A DNA stretch of 35,609 nucleotides. Source: Candidatus Parcubacteria bacterium. Lineage in GTDB: Bacteria; Patescibacteriota; Patescibacteriia; UBA1558; GWA2-36-10. The stretch's first letter is position 1. Every line of letters begins with the position of its first letter. Location of the stretch: NCBI GenBank assembly GCA_002869235.1, contig PKTI01000027.1, forward strand, positions 1 through 35,609, written 5' to 3'. The notes beneath the pieces are model-generated. The model was given only the letters and a program-made list of their open reading frames with translations. It made no database searches and was not told where the DNA came from. Of this stretch, positions 28,313 through 35,609 are shown one piece after another. The translations under genes and the position numbers were made by a program.

Positions 28313-29559
28313 TATTTTCCAATAACTTTTTTGCCCATGTATTTTTGCAAAACTTTTGGTACTAACACTGTGCCATCTGATTGTTGATTTTGCTCCAAAA
28401 TAGCTGGTAGGATTCTACTGGTAGCTAATCCAGAAGCATTTAATGTGTGAACAAATTTGTTTTTTCCGTCTGTATCTTTGAAGCGAACATCACCCCGTCT
28501 AGCTTGATAGTCCAAAGCATTGGATACACTAGACACTTCCTTGTAGCCGCCCATAGATGGAATCCAAACTTCGAGATCCACTGTTTTGGCCATAGCAGCA
28601 CTACAGTCTCTAGCGGCCAATTGTACTGTATTGTAATGAAGGTCCAGACCTTCTACCAATTGCTCTGCGTAGGAAAGCAATTCGTCAAAAGCAGACCATG
28701 AATCATCTGGTTTAGTAAAATGAAACATTTCAATCTTGTTGAATTGGTGACCACGAACCATACCTCTCTCCTCTGTCCTATAAGCACCAGCTTCGCGCCT
28801 GAAACAAGTTGAAAATGCAAAATATTTGAGAGGCAAGTCTTCTTCAGCTAATATTTCTTCACGATGATAATTTCCTAACATCATCTCTGAAGTGGCATTG
28901 AGACAAAGCTTACCCTCCTCTGTCCAAAATAAATCCTCCCTAAATTTGGGTAAATGCCCAGAAATATAAGCTGACTTTTCACTCAAAAGAAATGGCGGAA
29001 TCATAAATTTGTATTCTGGATGGCTACGATGAAAATCTACAAAATAATTGAGCAAAGCCCATTCTAATAAAGCTCCATCGCCTACATATACCCAAAATCC
29101 AGCTCCAGACATCTTGGCGGCTCGAGGGTAATCTATAATATTCAAATCAGTAGCTATATCTACATGATTTTTGACCTCAAAATCAAACTCTATTTGGTCC
29201 TTAAAGCTCTTTATAACCTTGTTGTTTTCCTTATCACCAGCTACTACATCTTCGGCTGGAATATTTGGCAAAGCCGCCAAAGCTTCAGTAAAATCTGTTT
29301 CAACCTTGAGCACTTTTGTTTCCAAATCTTTTATTTCTTTGCCAAGCTTTTTCATTTTTTCTATAGTCTTGGCGTCTGGTTTTGTTTTGGAAGATTTGTT
29401 TCTTTCTGCCTGTAGCTCTTCCAATTTTGGCAAAAGCTCTCTACGTTCCTCGTCAAGCTTGAGGATTTTTTTGAGATCCAAATCCTTTTTATCCATGCGC
29501 TTGAGTAGCGCTGCTTCAACTTCCTTGGTTTTTTCTCTGATCAATTTTATATCCAACAT
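28312..29559 (-). CDS. serS: Serine-tRNA ligase
   Basis: Class II synthetase with the N-terminal tRNA-binding coiled coil (about residues 25-100). The catalytic core shows motif 2 FRREAGAYRTEERGMVRGHQ (about 255-274), then FNKIEMF (about 275-281), and motif 3 LNASGLATSRILPAILE (about 373-389). Ser-binding residues appear conserved. 415 aa is typical. It lies 2 nt after the cyclophilin gene and overlaps alr by one base, in the lysS-nudix-rdgB-ppi-serS-alr-ftsQ operon. Confidence 0.96.
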   Translation of the reverse strand: MLDIKLIREKTKEVEAALLKRMDKKDLDLKKILKLDEERRELLPKLEELQAERNKSSKTKPDAKTIEKMKKLGKEIKDLETKVLKVETDFTEALAALPNIPAEDVVAGDKENNKVIKSFKDQIEFDFEVKNHVDIATDLNIIDYPRAAKMSGAGFWVYVGDGALLEWALLNYFVDFHRSHPEYKFMIPPFLLSEKSAYISGHLPKFREDLFWTEEGKLCLNATSEMMLGNYHREEILAEEDLPLKYFAFSTCFRREAGAYRTEERGMVRGHQFNKIEMFHFTKPDDSWSAFDELLSYAEQLVEGLDLHYNTVQLAARDCSAAMAKTVDLEVWIPSMGGYKEVSSVSNALDYQARRGDVRFKDTDGKNKFVHTLNASGLATSRILPAILEQNQQSDGTVLVPKVLQKYMGKKVIGK

Positions 29560-29561
29560 AA

Positions 29562-30164
29562 CTATTCGTTAATGATGATAGTTTCTATTTTATCTCCTTG
29601 TACTATACTATTTACCACATCTTGACCTTCTGTTACCTTACCAAAGACTGCGTGAGCTCCATCAAGCCAAGGAGTAGCTACATGAGTAATGAAAAATTGT
29701 GAACCGTTGGTATTTTTACCTGAATTAGCCATAGAAAGCACACCTGGTCCATCGTGCTTGAGGTCTGAATGAAACTCATCGTCAAATCTATAGCCAGGGC
29801 CACCAGTACCAGCCACTGGCAAGCCACTTCCATCTCTTTCATAAGAAAAATCTACACCTGGAGTACCTTTGGCTTGAGGATCGCCAGTTTGTATCATAAA
29901 ATCCTCTATTACTCTATGAAAGTAAATTCCATCATAAAATCCTTCTTTGGATAATTTTACAAAATTGTCTACAGTATTTGGCACTTTACCTTTGTAAAGT
30001 TCTACATTTATATCACCTTTATTTGTTTTGATGGTTGCAGTTATCATTTCGTTTTCGTTAATTATATTTTCGTTTGTATTTACATTGGTGTTGCTATTGT
30101 CTGTTTTGGTACAAGCGCTAAAAACTAGCAATATAGCTGCCAATAAAAATATTTTTTTTGTCAT
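29562..30164 (-). CDS. Lipoprotein cyclophilin-type peptidyl-prolyl isomerase
   Basis: Signal peptide with lipobox VFSAC (Cys at about residue 18) makes it a surface lipoprotein, followed by an Asn/Thr-rich linker (about 20-40). The cyclophilin domain (about 41-200) has [15 protein letters not shown] (about 101-115), [20 protein letters not shown] (about 141-160) and [14 protein letters not shown] (about 166-179). It catalyses proline cis-trans isomerisation, aiding folding outside the cytoplasm. The start overlaps the rdgB stop (TAATG). Confidence 0.93.
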   Translation of the reverse strand: MTKKIFLLAAILLVFSACTKTDNSNTNVNTNENIINENEMITATIKTNKGDINVELYKGKVPNTVDNFVKLSKEGFYDGIYFHRVIEDFMIQTGDPQAKGTPGVDFSYERDGSGLPVAGTGGPGYRFDDEFHSDLKHDGPGVLSMANSGKNTNGSQFFITHVATPWLDGAHAVFGKVTEGQDVVNSIVQGDKIETIIINE

Positions 30165-30760
30165 TATTTTTGTAATTCCTCTATTAATTTTTTAAGTGAT
30201 TTGCCACGATGGCTAATTTTGTTTTTTTCTTCTACACTGAGTTGCGAAAACACTTTGTCATATCCGTCAGGATAAAATACCGAACTCCAAGGTATGCCTG
30301 GCTTTACTTCACAAGCCAGTTCCAAGCCTATTTTACCCAAGCTTTCTCCTCTGCTTATTATAGATTCTTTGCCGTCAAACAAAGCACTAATAGCCACAAA
30401 TCTAGCTGTTCTTTTTTCTATTGGCACTCCGTCTAATTTGGCAAAAAGCATGTCCAAAAGCTCTTGATCACTAGCTTCATAACCTGGCCAACGTCGGGAT
30501 AGTACGCCTGGTTCTCCGTCTAAAGCATCTATCTGTAATCCTGCATCATCTGCCAAGGTGGGAATACCTGATAATTTATAATAAAATCTAGCTTTAGCTA
30601 AGGCATTTTCCTCAAAAGTGCTACCTGTTTCTTCATAATCCTCCGTAATACCTACATCATCAAGTGAAAGTATTTCCATATCCAAAGGACTAAGTTGATT
30701 TTTTATTTCTGTTAGCTTGCCTGGGTTGTGTGTTCCGACTAGTATCTTATTTATCTGCAT
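30164..30760 (-). CDS. rdgB: RdgB/HAM1 family dITP/XTP pyrophosphatase
   Basis: Hydrolyses non-canonical purine triphosphates (dITP, XTP) to keep them out of DNA and RNA. Signature features: [13 protein letters not shown] (about residues 8-20), [13 protein letters not shown] (about 49-61), [18 protein letters not shown] (about 69-86) and [10 protein letters not shown] (about 183-192). 198 aa is normal. The ATG at 30760 is chosen over the TTG at 30775. It overlaps the upstream Nudix gene by 14 nt; both are nucleotide-pool cleaners. Confidence 0.94.
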   Translation of the reverse strand: MQINKILVGTHNPGKLTEIKNQLSPLDMEILSLDDVGITEDYEETGSTFEENALAKARFYYKLSGIPTLADDAGLQIDALDGEPGVLSRRWPGYEASDQELLDMLFAKLDGVPIEKRTARFVAISALFDGKESIISRGESLGKIGLELACEVKPGIPWSSVFYPDGYDKVFSQLSVEEKNKISHRGKSLKKLIEELQK

Positions 30761-31163
30761 ACTGGGAAAAATCAATATTTTGTTTCAATAAATTTTTTAC
30801 TGGTAAGAATAAAGGTTGTGGTAAATTATTTGGATCATACCAAGTCCAGTCTTGTGCTTTTTCTGGCTCATTATTGAACAATGGGCCTGACTTATAATCA
30901 CAAGCAAAAAACAAAGTAATATAGTGTCTATCAAAATCCTTATAAATATCGTTGGTGACTCCTACAAAGCGAACATTTGTAACGTCCAAATTTGTTTCTT
31001 CTTTAGCCTCTCTTAGTACTGTAGTTTCAAAGTCTTCAAAGAGATCAACCTTACCTCCAGCAAACTGCCATTCATTGTGCCCTATTTTCTTTTTTCTAAG
31101 ACCAAGGAGAATCTTGCCTTCTTTAAAAATAATTATCCCTGTACCTACAATTGGTCTATCCAT
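30747..31163 (-). CDS. Nudix hydrolase, NUDT15/MTH1-like
   Basis: A complete Nudix box, GGKVDLFEDFETTVLREAKEETNL (split for length: GGKVDLFED, then LREAKEETNL, about residues 36-59). The N-terminus VGTGIIIFKEGKILLGLR and the EWQFAGGKVD context resemble bacterial NUDT15-like triphosphatases. 138 aa is the standard length. Substrate not deducible, but adjacency to rdgB suggests nucleotide sanitation. It starts 4 nt after lysS and has no SD. Confidence 0.9.
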   Translation of the reverse strand: MDRPIVGTGIIIFKEGKILLGLRKKKIGHNEWQFAGGKVDLFEDFETTVLREAKEETNLDVTNVRFVGVTNDIYKDFDRHYITLFFACDYKSGPLFNNEPEKAQDWTWYDPNNLPQPLFLPVKNLLKQNIDFSQYADK

Positions 31164-31167
31164 ATAC

Positions 31168-32661
31168 TTAATCGTTTTTTGGTCTCATGGTTGGGAATAA
31201 AATAACTTCCTTGATGTTTTCTATATCACCCAAAATCATTACTAATCTATCTATGCCAATGCCTAGGCCAGCGGTTGGCGGCATGCCATGTTTGAGAGCT
31301 TCAACAAATTCCATATCAGCTCCTTGAGCTTCTTCATCACCGGCATCACGCAAACGTTTTTGCTCTTGGAATCTCTCCTCTTGATCAAGTGGATCGTTGA
31401 GCTCAGAAAAGGCATTGCACATTTCAGCTGTTTTCACTACCAATTGGAATCTTTCTACATAATTTTCTCTGCCTGGTATTTTTTTGGCTAGCGGTGAAAG
31501 CTCCAATGGATGATTGATGAGGAAGACTGGTTGGATCAATTTGACACGTACAAATTTTTTGTACAGCTCATCAAGCAACTTTCCTCTGCCCCAAGATTTG
31601 TCTACTGGTAGCTTGGCTTTTTTGGCCATAGTCATCAATTCTTTATCATTGGTCTTTTCTAAATCTATTTTAAGTTCTTTTTCCAAGGCTTCTTTGAAAT
31701 CCAAGCGTGGATAAGGAGCTTTGAAGTCTAGGGTATCCTTGCCGTTTTTTATTTTGGTAGAACCACCAGTAATTTTTTTGACCAAAAATTCCATCAACTG
31801 TTCTACCAATTTCATATAATCTTCATAATCTTTGTAAGCTTCATAAGCTTCTATCTGAGTAAATTCTGGATTGTGCTGGTGATCTATGCCTTCATTTCTA
31901 AAACAACGAGCAATTTCATAAACCTTATCATAACCACCAATTATTAATCTTTTGAGATAAAGCTCTGGGGCTACTCGCAAGTACAAAGGAATATCTAGAG
32001 CATTGTGGTGGGTAATAAATGGCTGAGCAGTAGCACCTGATGCAATGTGTTGCAACATTGGGGTGTCTACTTCAGTATAGCCATCTTTGTCAAAAAATTC
32101 ACGAATCAATTTGGTGATCTGACTACGAAGATCAAAAACTTCTTTTACTTCTGGATTGACCAATAAATCTAAATATCTTTTTCTAAATCTAGTATCAGGA
32201 TCTTTGAGGCCATAATACTGATCTGGTATTTGCAAGAGAGCTTTTGACAAAAGATTTACTTTGCTGACAAGTATTGTGGGCTCTTTGGTCTTGGTGACAA
32301 AAGCTTGTCCATCAAACTGGACAAAGTCAGCTGAATCTACATAAGACTTAAAATTTTTGTACTCCTCTTCTCCAATCTGATCTTTTCTGATGAAGGCCTG
32401 AACTTTTCCGCTGCCATCTCTGAAATGCAAAAAACAAGAACCACCCTGCAAACGAATACTAATAACTCTACCAGTCAAACTGAGCTTCTTTTTAGACTTA
32501 ACCAGCTTATCAAAATCATTCAAAAAATCAGCCACTGTCATAGTCTGCTTGCTTTGGGCTGGAAAAGGGTCTTGACCCTGAGATTTTAGTTCTTCTAGCT
32601 TTTTGAGCCTTTGTTTGTATTCATCATTGATATTGAGCTCTTTTTCTGTGTTTTTTGCCAT
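31168..32661 (-). CDS. lysS: Lysine-tRNA ligase (class II)
   Basis: Class II LysRS with the N-terminal OB-fold anticodon-binding domain (about residues 55-155, including SLTGRVISIRLQGG and LHFRDGSGKVQAFI) and the catalytic core. Motif 2 is around FRNEGIDHQHNPEFTQIEAY (about 253-272), and motif 3 around PPTAGLGIGIDRLVMILG (about 465-482). Full length at 497 aa. First gene of the seven-gene operon. Upstream is a terminator of the preceding GT cluster, and no clear consensus promoter could be read. Confidence 0.96.
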   Translation of the reverse strand: MAKNTEKELNINDEYKQRLKKLEELKSQGQDPFPAQSKQTMTVADFLNDFDKLVKSKKKLSLTGRVISIRLQGGSCFLHFRDGSGKVQAFIRKDQIGEEEYKNFKSYVDSADFVQFDGQAFVTKTKEPTILVSKVNLLSKALLQIPDQYYGLKDPDTRFRKRYLDLLVNPEVKEVFDLRSQITKLIREFFDKDGYTEVDTPMLQHIASGATAQPFITHHNALDIPLYLRVAPELYLKRLIIGGYDKVYEIARCFRNEGIDHQHNPEFTQIEAYEAYKDYEDYMKLVEQLMEFLVKKITGGSTKIKNGKDTLDFKAPYPRLDFKEALEKELKIDLEKTNDKELMTMAKKAKLPVDKSWGRGKLLDELYKKFVRVKLIQPVFLINHPLELSPLAKKIPGRENYVERFQLVVKTAEMCNAFSELNDPLDQEERFQEQKRLRDAGDEEAQGADMEFVEALKHGMPPTAGLGIGIDRLVMILGDIENIKEVILFPTMRPKND

Positions 32662-32694
32662 ATTTTCGATAAATAATTACAAAATAATGATACT

Positions 32695-32718
32695 AAAAAA
32701 TGCCTTAAAAATCAAGGC
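32695..32718 (-). terminator. Terminator after the glycosyltransferase cluster
   Basis: GCCTT (32702-32706), 7-nt loop, AAGGC (32714-32718), with A6 at 32695-32700, which is a T-run on the minus strand. Confidence 0.7.
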
Positions 32719-32756
32719 AAAATTGACAAATGTTTTGAATAATTGCTTAATCAAAA

Positions 32757-33566
32757 TTAATTTGTCTTGGGTAAGCTTTTTCCTTTAAATTTTAACAAAT
32801 ATTTTACAAAACTAATTATATGATGACGAGCTGTTTTGGACATCATAGTTTTGGGTAAGCTCTCAGCTGCTGATTGACGACGATGTAGATGAATTACTTC
32901 TGCCTTACCTATATAAGCAACCTTATAGTCATTTTCCCAAAAACGTCTAGACCAATCCAAATCTTCCATATACATAAAATATCTTTCATCAAGTAGACCT
33001 ACCTTGGCCAGTGCGTCTTTTCTAAAAATCATACAAGCACCAAAAATAGTTGGTACATAATTATTTTGATAGTGATCCAAATCTTTCATCAAATAATCTT
33101 CAAGCCATTTTTTGCCAGTTTTGGTATTGGCCAAAGTAGTACGACGATAAAAAGGTAAACGCCAATCAGGGAAACGAGTGCAAGAATACTGAACACTTTT
33201 GTCAGCATTGATAAGACGAGGTCCAGCCAGACCTACTTCTGGATGACTTTCCATATACTCGTACATGACCTCTATGCCATCTGACAAAATAGCTAGGTCT
33301 GGATTCATAATCATTATGTATTTTCCTGAGGCAACTTTTATGCCTAGATTATTACCATAGGCAAAACCGCCGTTTCTATCACTTTGGACAAACCTAACCT
33401 GAGGAAACCTTTCTTTAATTATATCCTCTATGCCATCATGTGAATCATTATCAACCACAATGATTTCATATTTGTAAGGCAAATCCAACTCTGAAGTTAA
33501 GTTTTTCAACAACTCTTTGGCCAAATTTTTGTTATGATAATTTAAAATTATAATTGATAAATCCAT
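32757..33566 (-). CDS. GT2 family glycosyltransferase (rhamnosyltransferase-like), 269 aa
   Basis: GT-A fold: SIIILNYHNK (about residues 4-13), VDNDSHDG (about 46-53), SDRNGGFAYGNN (about 67-78), the DxD-like MNPDLAIL (about 92-99), PTIFGACMIFRKD (about 168-180) and EDLDWSRR (about 198-205), then a W. This order matches rhamnosyltransferases and other O-antigen transferases that add sugars to lipid-linked glycans. The ATG at 33566 overlaps the upstream gene's stop (TAATG). Last gene of the minus-strand glycan cluster. Confidence 0.92.
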   Translation of the reverse strand: MDLSIIILNYHNKNLAKELLKNLTSELDLPYKYEIIVVDNDSHDGIEDIIKERFPQVRFVQSDRNGGFAYGNNLGIKVASGKYIMIMNPDLAILSDGIEVMYEYMESHPEVGLAGPRLINADKSVQYSCTRFPDWRLPFYRRTTLANTKTGKKWLEDYLMKDLDHYQNNYVPTIFGACMIFRKDALAKVGLLDERYFMYMEDLDWSRRFWENDYKVAYIGKAEVIHLHRRQSAAESLPKTMMSKTARHHIISFVKYLLKFKGKSLPKTN

Positions 33567-34564
33567 TATTTTGTAAACCACTTATAAATATCTTCAGCCT
33601 CTACCTTTTTGTGCTTCATTATATATTTTCTCTTCTTTGATAATCTAGGCATCTTTTTTACAAACTCCCCTATCCCAGCTAAGGTACCTGATTCAAAAAT
33701 CAAAAGATAAACAAATTTTTTAAATTCATACCATTTGATTTGAAAATAATCTTTGAATAAATTCTTGTAAAAAGAATTTTTGTAAAGCAGCATCAAGTGA
33801 TTTCTATATGATAGCTTATTGGCCATACCACGCTCTTTGCGCATTTTTTTTCTATCTCCTTGAGCATGTAGGCTTCTGTGATGATAAGCTTTGACAGTAG
33901 AAACTAGCCAATTATCATAGCCCATCAGTCTCAGTCTCCAGGCCAAATCAATATCCTCTTTATAAGCAAAAAAATCTTCATCAAAATATTCCTGATGATT
34001 ATTATCTCTCTGAGTGGCTACTATATCCAAGGCTTTCCGCTTGTATATTGCTGCTGTAGCTGAAACACCAAAAACTGGTTGGTTGGCTATATCAAAATCT
34101 TTTTTACCTTGCCAAGCATCTACTACTTGTCTTTTTCTGTCTATTTTAAGACCAAAAGAATCTATCCTATTTGTCTGTTCACCCTCTTCAAAATCCCAAT
34201 ACATAAGCTTGCCTGAACATGAAGCAGCGTTGGGATTTTTTTCCATAAAAGCAATCAAGCCAGCCAAGTAATCTGGTGCCAAAACAATGTCTTGATTTAA
34301 TACCAATATATAATCCGAATCCGACCAATTGATCAAAAGATTGTGCCCTCTGGCAAAGCCCAAATTGTGTTTTTGTGTTACCACTCTAGCTTTGGGATAA
34401 TGCTCTCTTACTATTTCCACTGAATCATCTGAAGAAGCATTATCCAAAACCAAAAGATCCCACTCCTTAAAGGTTTGGTTTTTGAGACTATTGAGCAACC
34501 AAGGTAAATACCTGGCGCCATTATAGGTCAAAAGACTAATAGTAAGTTTGTTCTTGTTGAGCAT
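33566..34564 (-). CDS. GT2 family glycosyltransferase, 332 aa
   Basis: Same family as the next gene, with ISLLTYNGARYL (about residues 9-20), VLDNASSDDS (about 39-48), KHNLGFARGHN (about 66-76), VLNQDIVL (about 91-98; DxD-like) and YKEDIDLAWRLRL (about 203-215). The C-terminal part is longer, basic and amphipathic, perhaps membrane-associating. Together with the 269-aa enzyme and the O-antigen-ligase-like protein it forms a surface polysaccharide gene set. It overlaps the upstream ligase-like gene by 29 nt. Confidence 0.92.
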   Translation of the reverse strand: MLNKNKLTISLLTYNGARYLPWLLNSLKNQTFKEWDLLVLDNASSDDSVEIVREHYPKARVVTQKHNLGFARGHNLLINWSDSDYILVLNQDIVLAPDYLAGLIAFMEKNPNAASCSGKLMYWDFEEGEQTNRIDSFGLKIDRKRQVVDAWQGKKDFDIANQPVFGVSATAAIYKRKALDIVATQRDNNHQEYFDEDFFAYKEDIDLAWRLRLMGYDNWLVSTVKAYHHRSLHAQGDRKKMRKERGMANKLSYRNHLMLLYKNSFYKNLFKDYFQIKWYEFKKFVYLLIFESGTLAGIGEFVKKMPRLSKKRKYIMKHKKVEAEDIYKWFTK

Positions 34565-35609
34565 ATTTGCTTACAAATATAGTTAAAAACATTAGCATAC
34601 CCAAACCAAGTGGATGATTGAGGTAAGGACTAAAAATATGGATAAATATAAGATAACTTATAAGAGTCACAGATATAAAAGCTACTTCCGGATAATGGTT
34701 TATCAAATTCAAACTTCTTTTATAAATTAGCAGAACCCAGAGCATAAAACAAGCTACAAAAATGGCACCAGCCTTGAGCCATTGATCAAGCCAACCCCAC
34801 TCAAATGAATATGTTGTATAATTTCCTTCTGGATTATCAAGGTTTTTTATCCTAGGGTCAGAACTCTGGTAAGTCAGTTGCTTACCAAAACCGTGCCCAA
34901 TGATGGGCTGTTCTTTGATAGCGTCCCACATCACTGGTAGCAAAGCTTGCCGACTACTGACAGCTGCTTCTGAGCTATCTACCTTTCTTTGGGTAAAAAT
35001 ATTCAAACTATTATACTTTGGCAAATTATACAAAAGGTCTGTAAAAACAAAGCCAGCTAATATTGAACCTAAAATAATCAGATAAACAAATAGGTGCGGC
35101 AATCTACGTTGATACAAAAACAAGCTAATAAACAAAAATATAATTGCTACGACTCCGCCCAACCAAAAACTACGTGAAAGACTAATGATCAAGGCTGAAG
35201 AAAATAAGGATAATAACAAAAAATTATTTTTATTTTTAAATCCTTCTATATATTTTATCAAAGTCACAAACCAAGCAGCTAAAACATAAATTTGTGATTG
35301 CATAAATACCCTGACAAAATTGCTTTCAAAAGGAGTAACCTCCCCTGTCCTAGTATCTCTGATCCATTTATAAATAGAATTTGTGTCCAAAAATGAATAA
35401 TCATGGACAAAAATATTGAATATTATCAAAGTCTTGACCGAAACAACTACTGCTGCAGTTTGCAAAATAATAATAATGTTTTGTAAATATTTTTTTTGAT
35501 AAATCTGATACCAAATTGGTAAATACATCAAATACAAATAAGCATTGGCATCTTTGAAAACATCATTTATAGGATAATCATTGTAATAAGCTGAGGCTAG
35601 ACCACCCAA
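34536..35609 (-). CDS. O-antigen ligase/polymerase-like membrane protein (partial)
   Basis: The last 357 codons of a gene that continues beyond the window; the true start is not seen. Nine or so hydrophobic segments are visible. A large loop (about residues 192-280) contains SSRQALLPVMWDAIKEQPII-GHGFGKQ, where GxGFG-type glycine-rich sequence and the R-x-x-L-W-x-x-A-x-x-x-I-x-x-x-P pattern are typical of Wzy/WaaL-type proteins. It polymerises or transfers undecaprenyl-linked glycans. C-terminal end overlaps the downstream glycosyltransferase by 29 nt. Confidence 0.85.
   Translation of the reverse strand: MGGLASAYYNDYPINDVFKDANAYLYLMYLPIWYQIYQKKYLQNIIIILQTAAVVVSVKTLIIFNIFVHDYSFLDTNSIYKWIRDTRTGEVTPFESNFVRVFMQSQIYVLAAWFVTLIKYIEGFKNKNNFLLLSLFSSALIISLSRSFWLGGVVAIIFLFISLFLYQRRLPHLFVYLIILGSILAGFVFTDLLYNLPKYNSLNIFTQRKVDSSEAAVSSRQALLPVMWDAIKEQPIIGHGFGKQLTYQSSDPRIKNLDNPEGNYTTYSFEWGWLDQWLKAGAIFVACFMLWVLLIYKRSLNLINHYPEVAFISVTLISYLIFIHIFSPYLNHPLGLGMLMFLTIFVSKYAQQEQTYY

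Noticed and set aside
32662-32756. Plus-strand promoter TTGACA around 32723.
   Set aside because: The -10 is poor (CTTAAT) and nothing on the + strand follows but antisense of the glycosyltransferase gene.
1-35609. CRISPR array, tRNA, rRNA, insertion sequence or prophage.
   Set aside because: No regularly spaced repeats, no cloverleaf or rRNA motif seen, and no transposase or phage structural gene. The only phage-like item is the 69-aa SH3-like protein.

Overview
The window reads as a streamlined, AT-rich bacterial chromosome segment. It is most consistent with a Patescibacteria (Candidate Phyla Radiation) genome. Reasons: mostly short spacers and many 1-14 nt gene overlaps, short housekeeping proteins (AlaRS of 581 aa, short HPF, lipoprotein cyclophilin), many small unknown membrane proteins, and TGA used as a stop (so not the UGA=Gly code of Gracilibacteria/Absconditabacteria). 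The lineage is an inference; no rRNA or tRNA gene is present.

Layout. 1-4400 is an accessory region. It holds three probable structured RNAs, each with its own sigma70-type promoter and a terminator: a rod-like RNA at about 35-216, a switch-like RNA at about 3397-3564, and a long-stem RNA at about 4214-4398. It also holds small membrane or unknown genes on the + strand and a minus-strand set of three small genes (74, 197 and 69 aa) that look compositionally different and have Shine-Dalgarno (SD) sites. 4489-15190 is a housekeeping block: alaS, hpf, secA, Nudix-GrpB-Nudix, a membrane glycosyltransferase, an S41 protease, then def-fmt on the minus strand. 15749-24138 holds a zinc-ribbon membrane protein, a LigB/Memo-like protein with a secreted lysozyme-like protein, then thpR-wecG/tagA-gltX and an M23 peptidase-CapA pair. 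24194-25000 is a second accessory island with a structured RNA of about 220 nt and another SD-led membrane gene. 25218-35609, all minus strand, holds xer, then lysS-nudix-rdgB-ppi-serS-alr-ftsQ as one tightly packed operon, and a glycosyltransferase/O-antigen-ligase-like cluster that runs off the end.

The most interesting signal is that two translation-initiation classes sit side by side. Most native genes have no SD. At least seven start 6-8 nt after a -10 hexamer, so their mRNAs would be leaderless. A small minority, mostly minus-strand small genes of higher GC, have canonical promoters, 5' leaders and near-perfect extended SD sites (GAAAGG..GGTGA type). The RNA at 4214-4398 displays the nine bases CCTCCTTTC, identical to the anti-SD end of 16S rRNA, partly in a hairpin loop. 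This suggests, as a hypothesis, an SD-blocking RNA that would act only on the SD-led class.

Stretches over 300 nt without a CDS: 4179-4488 (RNA plus the alaS promoter) and 24139-24499 (RNA). 25001-25217 holds two terminator-like hairpins and a palindrome only.
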